Positions 43,801 through 52,259 of a stretch of 64,000 bases of DNA are shown piece after piece (positions within the stretch are counted from its first letter, which is position 1; each line of letters opens with the position of its first letter). The notes beneath the pieces were generated by a model that did not search any database, had not been told where the DNA came from, and saw only the letters and a program-made list of their open reading frames with translations. Source of the stretch: Vibrio hangzhouensis (GTDB lineage Bacteria > Pseudomonadota > Gammaproteobacteria > Enterobacterales > Vibrionaceae); the NCBI RefSeq assembly GCF_900107935.1, contig NZ_FNVG01000009.1, positions 1-64,000 of the forward strand. Direction: 5' to 3'. A program made the translations under genes and the position numbers.

Positions 43801-43810
43801 TCCAGAGAGA

Positions 43811-43838
43811 TAGCGGTTTTTGCTAGCAAAAACCGCTA
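43811..43838. repeat. 28-bp perfect palindrome after rsmF
   Basis: TAGCGGTTTTTGCT followed by its exact reverse complement, with no loop. It begins 11 bp past the rsmF stop, lacks a following T run on the plus strand but has A and T tracts inside the arms, so it can act as a transcription terminator, an mRNA 3'-end stabiliser or a dimeric protein site. Confidence 0.8.
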
Positions 43839-43956
43839 CTGACATCGCATTTTTCCTGTTCTGTACTACACTTTAAAGGTTATCAAAACATAGACAAACA
43901 ATTCAGTCTTGCGTTTTAAGTGCTCGTTTTAAGTGTTGATATAGAAAGTCTCTCAG

Positions 43957-44057
43957 GCAAGTTTTAGCAATCAAGCTTGTTTAAAACAGTTAGCGTAGGC
44001 TCTCCATGAGCCATTCCCCTAGGCCCAAATCAGGATCAGTTTTGGGCCTCTTTTTGT
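43957..44057 (+). ncRNA. sdsR: SdsR (RyeB), sigma-S-dependent small RNA
   Basis: About 101 nt starting GCAAG. The 3' half aligns with E. coli SdsR through a chain of conserved blocks: TTAGCG, the GGCTCTC/GAG hairpin (43999-44012), CATTCCCCTAGG, and the terminator AGGCCCAAA / TTTGGGCCT (44021-44049) followed by CTTTTTG. SdsR is an Hfq-bound stationary-phase sRNA that represses outer-membrane and other mRNAs; in E. coli it lies in the same neighbourhood, beyond rsmF (yebU). A TATAGAA at 43940-43946 is the candidate -10, typical of sigma-S promoters in lacking a -35. The 5' end is set by alignment and may shift by a few bases. Confidence 0.85.
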
Positions 44058-44079
44058 TTTTCTCAAAAAGCCGGACTAA

Positions 44080-44922
44080 TTAGTCCTTGGTTACCAAGCT
44101 GATTCCCTCTTTACTGATGGTAATCTTACCCTGCTTATAAAGAGTACCAATACTCTTCTTATAAGTGCCTTTACTGGTCTTAAATGTCGCAAAAATCGCT
44201 TCGGGTGTAGACTTGTCACTCAGTGGCAAGAAGCCTCCCTTTTTCTCTAACAGGCTTAGAATTTTCTCACTGAGGTCGTCCATTTTTGCCACACCGACTT
44301 TCTGTAGCGACAGGTCAATTTTCCCGTCTGCGCGAACCTGCTTGATGTAACCTTTGAGCTTTTTGCCAATAAACAGCTTACCAAAGACATCTGACGGAAA
44401 AATCATTCCCCAGTGCTCACCGTTAATGATTGCCTTATAACCAAGATCACTGCGTTCAGCGATAAGCAATTCTACCTGTTGGTTAGGTTGATAACGTGCC
44501 GGCGTCTTATCCAGTAACTTGTTGAACTTAGTTGTACCAACAATACGACCTGAAGCTTTGTCCGTGTACACATAGACAAGTATGGTTTGACCCGCTGACA
44601 ATCTGCCACGCTGCTCACTAAAAGGAATCAATAGATCTTTCTCTTTGATGCCCCAGCTAGCAAATGCACCAACGTTATTGATACCCTCAATCTTCATCAA
44701 CCCCCACTCACCAACTTGTGCAACTGGTGTTTCTTTTGTGGCCGCTATTTGATTATCAGCGTCAAAATAGAGAAAAACATCAACCACATCACCAATAGCG
44801 ATGCCTTCCGGGGCGCTTTTTTTGGACAGCAAAATGGAGCCATAGTCTTCTCCGTCCAAAAACCAGCCAAACTCGGCTTCTTTTATCACTTCTAGCTGGT
44901 TAACTCGACCTACGTTAATCAT
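44080..44922 (-). CDS. cvfB: CvfB-like S1-domain RNA-binding protein
   Basis: 280 residues, MINVGRVNQLEVIKEAEFGW onward. Tandem S1-type OB folds (about 1-65, 70-140, 145-215) are followed by a winged-helix-like C-terminal part (ILSLLEKKGGFLPLSDKSTP onward). This layout is that of the CvfB/YitL family, which binds RNA in the cytoplasm and modulates gene expression in Gram-positives; the role in Vibrio is not established. The gene ends 22 bp from the SdsR terminator, convergent with sdsR, so the two 3' ends face each other. Confidence 0.85.
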   Translation of the reverse strand: MINVGRVNQLEVIKEAEFGWFLDGEDYGSILLSKKSAPEGIAIGDVVDVFLYFDADNQIAATKETPVAQVGEWGLMKIEGINNVGAFASWGIKEKDLLIPFSEQRGRLSAGQTILVYVYTDKASGRIVGTTKFNKLLDKTPARYQPNQQVELLIAERSDLGYKAIINGEHWGMIFPSDVFGKLFIGKKLKGYIKQVRADGKIDLSLQKVGVAKMDDLSEKILSLLEKKGGFLPLSDKSTPEAIFATFKTSKGTYKKSIGTLYKQGKITISKEGISLVTKD

Positions 44923-45034
44923 TGTGTTTATCTCTATTTGGGTAATTGCGGCGATTATACCTATCTCGCTTTAAGATGCTAGTTTCCCATGGTTCTGATA
45001 TGCTTAGAACTATCAAGGTACACGGAGAAGTTGT

Positions 45035-46384
45035 TTGATCACCGTAGACAAGCAAGACGCTATCACTTTAAAAATCGCGCATGTGATGGCCAATTCAAAA
45101 AAACTGGATTTGGATGTTTTCCTATTTATTCCCAATGAACTTGGGATGAAATCGCATTTAATTTCCGAATCCGACTTCTATTATGACTCAATGTCGCAAA
45201 AACGCGCCTATTTCAGTAATGAAACCTTATTGCCTTTGGTGCACTCCCGCTTAGCCAAAAGAGGAAGGCTGTCTAATACCCAATACCGAGTAAGTCTGAG
45301 TCTTTTTGCATATCAATATGCCATGGCGCTGGACAAAGCCATCGCAACGCTTAAAGACACCACAAAAGAGGAACTCACCGCGGATGAAATCGATGAGGTC
45401 ATTGAACTCGCTATCGACATCCTTAGGAAACTACGTCGCTCGGTGCCCTTTGAAGAGAACCTTAAACGTCACTACGCTAACATTGATAATTACCTATCCT
45501 GGTACACCGGGCAAAAATTCCTTGAACTCGTCGTCTATATCCCTAACGGCAAGGCCTACACGCCTCTCAAAGAGCGTTTGATTACCATAGTAGAGAAAGA
45601 ACAAGCACACAGAAACCTCAACAACTACAACTCAGATCAAGTGCGTAAAGATGCGACACGGCTGAGTAACAAAATGCGCTTACTTCGCCGTTTGATAGAA
45701 CATCCCATCGTCCTTCAAGTGAAAATGACATCCATGGGCAACAACACTAAGCGGTTCATCAAAGGCATCGCTACCGGATTAGTAATGCTGTTTGTGACCT
45801 CTGCGGTGATTCTGGCCAGAGACTACCTTGGAGAAATCACCGCCTCCTTTATCCTGGTCATGTCGGTGATTTACGCGCTTCGAGAAGTTTTTAAAGATGA
45901 TCTACGTGACATCATGTGGCGTTGGATTCAGAGAGGAAAGCCCAAGTGGCGTCGCCGATTCATCGACGCAACAACCAAAAAGGAAGTGGGAAAAAAAATA
46001 GAGTGGCTGGACTACATCACCTTTGAAAAACTTCCTGACCGGATCAAAAACATACGAAAGAAACGTGTCGTACAACGTGAAGAAGAGATCCTTCACTACC
46101 GGGCAATTACCGAAATGGCGACCTCAAAATTTACCAGTGGCTACGACCAGACACGGGAAACGCTTAACATCAACTTTCGTGCTCTCACTCGCCTGATGGA
46201 CAAATCCAATAATCGTTTCTACAAATTGAAAGATGGTCAGGTTGTCAAAGAGTCGCTTGAAAAGCGTCACCTACTTAATCTGATCATCAAGGAGCACAAT
46301 AAGGGCAGTGACGCTGTCTACTATCGTTGGAAGATTATTCTTAGTCGTTCAAAAATCGTCGATATCGAGCAGATTCCTCTCTAA
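45035..46384 (+). CDS. Conserved membrane protein, function unknown
   Basis: 449 residues from a TTG at 45035 (GGAG nine bases ahead; no upstream in-frame ATG). A helical, charged N-terminal region of about 240 residues precedes two membrane spans (about 245-285, GLVMLFVTSAVILA and ITASFILVMSVIYAL), and a long basic C-terminal cytoplasmic region follows. I recognise no domain; similar proteins appear to occur in vibrios. The gene is divergent from cvfB and convergent with the DUF4442 gene, whose stop abuts its own, so it is a single unit. Confidence 0.75.
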   Translation: MITVDKQDAITLKIAHVMANSKKLDLDVFLFIPNELGMKSHLISESDFYYDSMSQKRAYFSNETLLPLVHSRLAKRGRLSNTQYRVSLSLFAYQYAMALDKAIATLKDTTKEELTADEIDEVIELAIDILRKLRRSVPFEENLKRHYANIDNYLSWYTGQKFLELVVYIPNGKAYTPLKERLITIVEKEQAHRNLNNYNSDQVRKDATRLSNKMRLLRRLIEHPIVLQVKMTSMGNNTKRFIKGIATGLVMLFVTSAVILARDYLGEITASFILVMSVIYALREVFKDDLRDIMWRWIQRGKPKWRRRFIDATTKKEVGKKIEWLDYITFEKLPDRIKNIRKKRVVQREEEILHYRAITEMATSKFTSGYDQTRETLNINFRALTRLMDKSNNRFYKLKDGQVVKESLEKRHLLNLIIKEHNKGSDAVYYRWKIILSRSKIVDIEQIPL

Positions 46385-46864
46385 TCAGGCTGACTTCGCT
46401 TTAAGAGACAACACCAATGAAAATTCGGCCATAGGCTCATCCCCATGTAAGGATGGGCAGATGGCTGTAATAGTGACGGGTCTGTTCACTCGCTCGCCAG
46501 TCCGTATTGTTTCATCAAGCATGTCGTCAATCAGGCGACCATCGGAGCAGACAAACTGAACATCTGCTTCAGGTCTTTTCAGGAATTTACCCTCCACTTC
46601 TTTAAAAGCGAGGGACACTTTATTACCGCGTTGTTGTGCTTTACTCATCGCCATAAAACCTCCGGCCACATCCGCTCCAACCGCCAGTACCCCAAAATAC
46701 ATGCTGTTCAAATGATTTTTGGTGCGACGTTTGAGCGGAATGTTCACGATCACTCGTTCGTCGTTTAACTCCAGCAACTTAGGACGACACAACCAAATAA
46801 GTGGAACTTTCATAAAGCCAAACGCTTTGAGGTAAAAATTAGCCTTTTGTAATGGCGTAAACAT
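46385..46864 (-). CDS. DUF4442 hot-dog-fold protein
   Basis: 159 residues starting MFTPLQKANFYLKAFGFMKV; a start seven codons upstream is less likely. The blocks LKRRTKNHLNSMYFGVLAVGADVAGG and FKEVEGKFLKRPEADVQFVC show the long central helix and strands of the DUF4442/PaaI-like hot-dog family, which contains thioesterases; Asn-His in RRTKNHLN is the usual active-site region. Substrate unknown. The stop abuts the stop of the convergent membrane-protein gene. Confidence 0.8.
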   Translation of the reverse strand: MFTPLQKANFYLKAFGFMKVPLIWLCRPKLLELNDERVIVNIPLKRRTKNHLNSMYFGVLAVGADVAGGFMAMSKAQQRGNKVSLAFKEVEGKFLKRPEADVQFVCSDGRLIDDMLDETIRTGERVNRPVTITAICPSLHGDEPMAEFSLVLSLKAKSA

Positions 46865-46930
46865 ACACCTTCTCCCTTGAAACACCTCCGACCAGTAAAC
46901 TAGAAAGGCAGCAAAATGTCAAAGAAATGT

Positions 46931-46968
46931 TAACAAAAAAGCTCCTACCTTATTGGTCAGGAGCTTTA
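46931..46968 (-). terminator. Terminator of the PEP-domain gene
   Basis: AAAGCTCCT / AGGAGCTTT stem around a 12-nt loop, T run on the leftward strand, 25 bp after the stop at 46993. Confidence 0.85.
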
Positions 46969-46992
46969 GTTAACAATCAGGCTGGAAACTGC

Positions 46993-47901
46993 TTATGCGG
47001 CTGTGGAATACACATCTATTTGCCCGAGTTCTTCAATAAACTCTTTAAGCACAGGGTAATCATCCAGACAACCCACTGTTAACAGTACCGGCTTCTTGGC
47101 ATTTTTGGCTGCAACCACACCCTCTTTAATTAACTTTAGTACCGCTTCATTTTGGGGATCATACAGATGAGCCAGTTCATCCTGGTTAATGTCCACGCCC
47201 AAGGTCAGTTGTGTCAGGTTTTCCACTTTAAGGACGATACCATCGAAATAGTGCAACAGTCGCTCTGATAGCAGGACGGCAGAAGGGGTGTCACAGGCAA
47301 ACAATACCTTGAACCCGTTCAGACCACGAGGCAGTCCTTGCTCTGCAAGTCTGTCGATGATTTTAGCTGCATCACTCAGCGCTCTGACGCAGGGAACAAT
47401 AACTTCTACATTAATTCCATCGGCAATGAGTTGCTTCAGAACCTCACATTCCAGCGCAAAACAGGCCTTATAGCTTTCAGAAGCAAACCGGGACACGCCT
47501 CTTAATCCCAACGTTGGATTAATTTCTTCAGGCTCCGCCTTGCCTCCTAGCAGAGCACTCATTTCGTAACTGTTCGCATCATTAAGCTCGATACGAATCA
47601 CTTCATGAGCTTCCGTCACTGCTGCTTTTATCTCATTTACCAGAGTATCAACAAAGAATTGAGATGCTGTGTTTTCTCCAAGGATTGCATTGATCGCTTC
47701 CTGTTCGACATTATCAAGTTCATCGGCCAGAGAGGCGTAATTTGGATGAAAAAAAACTTTCTCCATGATCAACTCAGAAATCGACACATAAAGATGAGAA
47801 GCGGGAGACTGAGGAGAAAAACTTGGAAGCACATTACCCATTCGCAGGTTTGATGCTGATTCGGTTTCATTTAGATTGGACTGGACGTTTTCGTAACCCA
47901 T
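46993..47901 (-). CDS. Stand-alone PEP-utilising-enzyme C-terminal domain (PpsA-like)
   Basis: 302 residues, starting MGYENVQSNLNETESASNLR with GGAG eight bases ahead. From about residue 125 it follows the TIM barrel of PEP synthase: NPTLGLRGVSRFASESYKAC, then ALECEVLKQLIADGINVEVI, then SAVLLSERLLHYFDG with EN-LTQLTLGVD. The last part (TVGCLDDYPVLKEFIEELGQ) keeps a Cys where the acid/base Cys of PpsA lies but has lost the surrounding motif. The ATP-grasp and phospho-His domains of PpsA are absent, so it cannot carry out the PEP synthase reaction alone. It may bind PEP or pyruvate as a sensor. It lies divergent to the DAHP synthase gene, an enzyme that consumes PEP. Confidence 0.82.
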   Translation of the reverse strand: MGYENVQSNLNETESASNLRMGNVLPSFSPQSPASHLYVSISELIMEKVFFHPNYASLADELDNVEQEAINAILGENTASQFFVDTLVNEIKAAVTEAHEVIRIELNDANSYEMSALLGGKAEPEEINPTLGLRGVSRFASESYKACFALECEVLKQLIADGINVEVIVPCVRALSDAAKIIDRLAEQGLPRGLNGFKVLFACDTPSAVLLSERLLHYFDGIVLKVENLTQLTLGVDINQDELAHLYDPQNEAVLKLIKEGVVAAKNAKKPVLLTVGCLDDYPVLKEFIEELGQIDVYSTAA

Positions 47902-48163
47902 TGCTGCTCCGTGCTGTCATTACTTGTTCTACTGGCAAAATACCGAGTCCAGCCAATGAATACAAGGGGGAAGCGAACAAAATATTCAGTATCCAAATTT
48001 GTAGCACGAACAATCGTTGGTATATTGCCAATAATGTAACCACCTAGTCGGCTGACAACAGCTATAACACGATAAATGATAGGGTTAGATAAGGATTAGT
48101 GGTTTATTCTGACGTTCATTTCCGTTATCTTTACCGCTTCGTAATAAATTAGCAGGCTGCCCC

Positions 48164-49228
48164 ATGCCATTGAAGACAGATGAACTAAGAACCCAGGCAT
48201 TAGGTCCAATGCCAACACCATTGGAGTTGAGCGCTAATCACCCAATTACCGATGACGTGGCAGAGCGAATTGCCAATTCTCGACGTCAAATCGAAAATAT
48301 TCTTACTGGAGACGATGATCGTCTTCTTTGTATTGTAGGTCCATGCTCTGTGCACGACACGGAAGCTGCTCTGGATTATGCAAAACGCCTGGCCGCTGTT
48401 CAGGAGCAGTATCAAGATGAGCTTTTCATCGTGATGCGTACCTATTTTGAAAAGCCGCGCACAGTTGTTGGCTGGAAAGGTTTGATCACTGACCCTAACC
48501 TTGATGGCTCATACGCTCTGGAGACTGGTTTAAACAAGGCTCGCGGTCTTCTTCTCGATATCAACAAACTTGGGCTGGCTACCGCCACTGAGTTTCTGGA
48601 TATGATTACCGGTCAATACATCGCTGACCTTATCACCTGGGGTGCCATCGGAGCCCGCACGACAGAATCGCAAATCCATCGTGAAATGGCGTCGGCACTG
48701 TCTTGCCCTGTTGGATTTAAAAATGGCACTAACGGTAGCACCAAGATCGCTATTGACGCGATTCGTGCCGCCAGAGCACAGCATTACTTCTATTCACCTG
48801 ACAAACATGGTCGAATGACTGTGTACCGTACTAGTGGCAACCCGTTTGCTCACGTAATCCTTCGTGGCGGTGATACTGGCCCTAACTTTGATGAGGCTTC
48901 AATCGACAACGCCTGTCAACAACTGGCTTCATTCGATCTCCCGGCACGACTGGTCGTAGACTTCAGCCATGCAAACTGTCAAAAACAACACAGAAAGCAG
49001 CTGGATGTCGCCAAAGAGATTGCGCGTCAAATTGTTGCGGGCTCACACAAAGTGTCCGGTATTATGGCAGAGAGTTTCATTGAAGAAGGCAACCAGAGTA
49101 TGGAAGATATCCATAACCTGACCTACGGTAAGTCAATTACTGACCCTTGCCTGAGCTGGGACGATACTGCTGAGATGCTCAATATTCTTGCTGATGCTGT
49201 GAAGCAGCGTAACGAAAAGGAAAGTTAA
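48164..49228 (+). CDS. aroH: DAHP synthase, AroH-like
   Basis: 354 residues, [20 protein letters not shown] onward. It condenses PEP and erythrose 4-phosphate to DAHP, the first step of the shikimate pathway. The (beta/alpha)8 barrel signatures [44 protein letters not shown] and [16 protein letters not shown] are present. Segment choice throughout ([20 protein letters not shown]) is closer to E. coli AroH, the tryptophan-regulated type, than to AroG or AroF, so tryptophan feedback is the best guess. A TrpR or TyrR operator is not obvious upstream. yajQ follows after 1 nt. Confidence 0.9.
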   Translation: MPLKTDELRTQALGPMPTPLELSANHPITDDVAERIANSRRQIENILTGDDDRLLCIVGPCSVHDTEAALDYAKRLAAVQEQYQDELFIVMRTYFEKPRTVVGWKGLITDPNLDGSYALETGLNKARGLLLDINKLGLATATEFLDMITGQYIADLITWGAIGARTTESQIHREMASALSCPVGFKNGTNGSTKIAIDAIRAARAQHYFYSPDKHGRMTVYRTSGNPFAHVILRGGDTGPNFDEASIDNACQQLASFDLPARLVVDFSHANCQKQHRKQLDVAKEIARQIVAGSHKVSGIMAESFIEEGNQSMEDIHNLTYGKSITDPCLSWDDTAEMLNILADAVKQRNEKES

Positions 49229-49229
49229 T

Positions 49230-49712
49230 ATGCCATCATTTGATATAGTGTCTGAAATTGATACCGTTGAACTGCGCAACGCCGTTGACAACGCCAACCG
49301 CGAGATCTCTACTCGTTTTGACTTTCGAAATGTCGAAGCATCATTTGCATTGAATGACGAAACAGTAAAACTGTCATGTGAGGGTGACTTCCAATTGAAG
49401 CAGATGCGCGACATCTTACGTGGCAATCTGACCAAGCGTGGTGTGGATGTCAACGCAATGGAATCACAAACGCCGGAGCAATCTGGCAAACTGTGGCATC
49501 AGAATGTCCTTTTCAAACAAGGTATAGAGACACCTATTGCGAAGAAAATCGTTAAGCTGGTAAAAGATTCTAAAATCAAAGTACAAGTTTCTATTCAGGG
49601 TGACAAAGTTCGAGTGACCGGAAAGAAACGTGATGATCTTCAGGCTACGATGCAACTGGTCAAGAATGGCGAACTAGGTCAACCATTCCAGTTTAATAAC
49701 TTCCGCGACTGA
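49230..49712 (+). CDS. yajQ: YajQ, nucleotide-binding protein
   Basis: 160 residues starting [20 protein letters not shown]. It has two alpha/beta domains of the YajQ type (about 1-90 and 95-160; [20 protein letters not shown]). Proteins of this family bind nucleotides, including cyclic di-GMP in Xanthomonas; the role in vibrios is open. It lies 1 nt behind aroH, coupled with it, and ends in a bidirectional terminator shared with the convergent siroheme-synthase-like gene. Confidence 0.93.
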   Translation: MPSFDIVSEIDTVELRNAVDNANREISTRFDFRNVEASFALNDETVKLSCEGDFQLKQMRDILRGNLTKRGVDVNAMESQTPEQSGKLWHQNVLFKQGIETPIAKKIVKLVKDSKIKVQVSIQGDKVRVTGKKRDDLQATMQLVKNGELGQPFQFNNFRD

Positions 49713-49744
49713 TCGCTGTTTCAAACATCCAGACTCGTTAACGA

Positions 49745-49770
49745 TAAAAGGGCCTTGTGCCCTTTTATTT
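49745..49770. terminator. Shared terminator between yajQ and the CysG-like gene
   Basis: AAAAGGGC / GCCCTTTTA stem with A and T flanks, between two convergent genes; its right edge overlaps the stop of the leftward gene. Confidence 0.88.
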
Positions 49771-50703
49771 TAACCTGGCCAATTCTATGACTTCATCGCC
49801 TTCTTTAAGCAACAAATGGGATGAGGAATCACGCTCGACAAACACGACGATACGCTGCTTCTTCTCTTTACCGACAATGATCTGTTGTGATATCTCCGTT
49901 AAATCCTGATAGACGATACGTTCTGCATCACGCCTGACCAAGTCGACAAACCCAAACGGGCAGCGCTTGTCATAATAGACGACCTCTGCTTCCTGCATAA
50001 TTCGCAATGCTTTTATGGGCAATAGCTCAGGATCATCGCCAAATTCAATCCATGTGCAAGAGTCCGAAAACTCAAGTTCACTCCCAATCAGCCTCTGATA
50101 TGCTTGCTCAAGTTCTTGATTATTTTTACACTCAATGACCTTAGGTTCCTTGAAGAACAGTTCCCAAAACTTTCTGCGCTCATCCACTGTTACGAAGTGC
50201 TTCTTTATATCCCCTCGTTTACTTGCAGCAAAATCCGCCAACTGAGCAGTATTCATTGGCAAAATCGCCTCTAGCTTTTCACGAATACCGCGAATGAGTA
50301 CTGGTGAAGCTCCCCCACTTGAAATGGCGATTTGAACACGCCCACGATTAATAATGGAGGGCGTTATGAAATCACAATAAGGTGTGTCATCTACAACATT
50401 TACAAGTATACCCATTTTTTTTGCATCTTTATGCACCTGGTGATTTAACTCAGGATTGTCGGTCGTTGCCCATACCTGAACAAACTCCCGTTTCATGAGT
50501 TCTGGCTGATAGAAGCGCTGAACCCAAATACACTTACCGGACTGGCTCATCTCCAAAAGGTACGGCTCGAGCTTAGGGGAAACAAGGGTTACACGGGCGC
50601 CTGCCCGAATCAGAGTTTCCACTTTCCGACAGGCGACTTCACCGCCGCCAACTACCAACACCGGTCTATCTAACAAATCCATAAATAGTGGAAAGTAACG
50701 CAT
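49765..50703 (-). CDS. Precorrin-2 dehydrogenase/ferrochelatase with eroded methyltransferase domain (CysG-like)
   Basis: 312 residues. The first 220 form the Met8/CysG-N module: an NAD-binding block (VLVVGGGEVACRKVETLIRA, about 16-35), VNVVDDTPYCDFITPSIINR and GGASPVLIRGIREKLEAILP, which oxidise precorrin-2 and insert iron to give sirohaem. The remaining 90 residues (FGDDPELLPIKALRIMQEAE, then VVYYDK and DLVRRDAERIVYQD) match the start of the CysG uroporphyrinogen methyltransferase domain, which is normally about 250 residues, so only a stub is left and the first SAM loop is altered. SUMT activity must then come from elsewhere. The gene is convergent with yajQ. Confidence 0.88.
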   Translation of the reverse strand: MRYFPLFMDLLDRPVLVVGGGEVACRKVETLIRAGARVTLVSPKLEPYLLEMSQSGKCIWVQRFYQPELMKREFVQVWATTDNPELNHQVHKDAKKMGILVNVVDDTPYCDFITPSIINRGRVQIAISSGGASPVLIRGIREKLEAILPMNTAQLADFAASKRGDIKKHFVTVDERRKFWELFFKEPKVIECKNNQELEQAYQRLIGSELEFSDSCTWIEFGDDPELLPIKALRIMQEAEVVYYDKRCPFGFVDLVRRDAERIVYQDLTEISQQIIVGKEKKQRIVVFVERDSSSHLLLKEGDEVIELARLK

Positions 50704-51160
50704 AAATTTCCTTTTTTAAACGAAATAACTATTCATTCAAACTCACCATATTGGTGCAGCTTTGTCACCGAGACATTGGTCACAAAACAATTTTCCACCA
50801 AATTTACCTGTAATCTTAGGTGAAAATTTGAACTAAAATCATATATGCAAACAATAATGTCAATTTAACGAAATAATAACAAACCACGCTCTGAAGCACT
50901 TTCTTGGTGCCGAGTTGCACTATTTACAAAATCATCACACTTCGTCATTCTAACAACTGTTTAGAGGTATGTGACTACTCAAAACACCATTTAAATTAAT
51001 AATTTGAGAAATCACAATTCATTATCTACGCTTTAAACGGTCGTTACAAATTGCACCATTTAGGTTCATTTGTAGTGATTTATGATGCAACACAACAATA
51101 ATTAGCACATTGTATTCAGGCTGGACCTGATTTACACGGAACTAACAGGAAGGATACACA
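50704..51160. other. 457-bp regulatory region upstream of aapJ
   Basis: A+T rich, without an open frame of note. It holds the divergent promoters for aapJ (rightward) and the CysG-like gene (leftward). An imperfect inverted repeat TTGTCACC / GGTCACAA around 50762-50785 (one mismatch, 8-bp spacer) is the clearest possible operator; no CRP or ArgR consensus site is evident. AGGAAGG precedes the aapJ ATG by eight bases. Confidence 0.5.
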
Positions 51161-52189
51161 ATGGCAAAGAAACTCACTCTTATTGCTTCTTTAGTAGCGG
51201 CTTCTGCTGCAATGATGAGTACTTCAGCTTCTGCTGCAGACGGTACTCTAGAAAAAGTAACTAAAGCAGGCGTCTTAACCTGTGGCGTTAGTACTGGTCT
51301 TCCAGGTTTCTCTAACCCTAACTCAAAAGGTGAGTGGGAAGGTATTGACGTAGAATACTGCCAAGCTCTTGCTGCTGCGGTACTTGGTGACAAAACCAAA
51401 GTTAAATACGTTCCATTAACTGCAAAAGAACGCTTCACTGCACTACAGTCTGGTGAAATTGATGTTCTACCCCGTAACACAACTTGGACGCTACACCGCG
51501 ATACAGCTCTGGGTCTTAACTTTGTAGGTGTTAACTACTACGATGGTCAAGGCTTCATGGTCAAAAAAGACCTAGGTATCAAGAGTGCAAAAGAGCTTGA
51601 TGGCGCATCTGTTTGTGTTCAGTCAGGTACGACAACCGAGCTAAACCTTGCTGACTACTTCCGTAACAGCGGCATGGAATATAAGCCTGTAGTATTCGAT
51701 ACTGCAGCACAAACGTCAAAAGGTTTCGACTCTGGTCGTTGTGACGTGCTAACAACTGACCAATCTGGTCTGTATGCACTTCGCCTGAACCTTCAAGATC
51801 CTAAGTCTGCTGAAGTACTGCCTGAAATCATCTCTAAAGAGCCTCTAGGTCCTGTAGTACGTCAAGGTGACGATCAGTGGTTCAACATTGCTAAGTGGAC
51901 ACTGAATGCAATGATTAACGCTGAAGAATATGGCATCACTTCTAAGAACGCGGACGAAATGCTTAAGTCAAGCGATCCTAACGTGAAACGTATCCTGGGT
52001 GTTGACGGTCCTAAAGGTAAAGGTCTGGGTATTCGTGATGACTGGGGTTATCAGATCGTTAAGCAAGTGGGTAACTACGGCGAAAGCTTCGAGCGTACTG
52101 TAGGTGAAGGTTCACCTCTGCAAATCTCCCGCGGTGTTAATGCACTGTGGAACGCTGGCGGCTTCATGTACGCGCCACCAATCCGCTAA
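51161..52189 (+). CDS. aapJ: AapJ, general L-amino-acid ABC transporter binding protein
   Basis: 342 residues. MAKKLTLIASLVAASAAMMS followed by TSASA is a Sec signal peptide. The mature protein has two-lobed periplasmic-binding-protein sequences: AGVLTCGVSTGLPGFSNPN, PLTAKERFTALQSGEIDVLP (the ligand-contact block) and GRCDVLTTDQSGLYALRL. It captures a broad range of L-amino acids in the periplasm for the AapQMP transporter. First gene of a four-gene operon, separated from aapQ by an internal terminator that should leave the binding protein in excess. Confidence 0.95.
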   Translation: MAKKLTLIASLVAASAAMMSTSASAADGTLEKVTKAGVLTCGVSTGLPGFSNPNSKGEWEGIDVEYCQALAAAVLGDKTKVKYVPLTAKERFTALQSGEIDVLPRNTTWTLHRDTALGLNFVGVNYYDGQGFMVKKDLGIKSAKELDGASVCVQSGTTTELNLADYFRNSGMEYKPVVFDTAAQTSKGFDSGRCDVLTTDQSGLYALRLNLQDPKSAEVLPEIISKEPLGPVVRQGDDQWFNIAKWTLNAMINAEEYGITSKNADEMLKSSDPNVKRILGVDGPKGKGLGIRDDWGYQIVKQVGNYGESFERTVGEGSPLQISRGVNALWNAGGFMYAPPIR

Positions 52190-52210
52190 TAACGCATCAA
52201 TGCTCAAATA

Positions 52211-52236
52211 AGGGCGGTCTGACCGCCCTTTTTTTC
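52211..52236 (+). terminator. Attenuating terminator between aapJ and aapQ
   Basis: AGGGCGGTC / GACCGCCCT stem with no loop beyond the centre T, then a run of seven T, 22 bp past aapJ and 24 bp before aapQ. Readthrough must feed aapQMP. Confidence 0.9.
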
Positions 52237-52259
52237 TAAGGATTTGAGGTTATAGCTGT

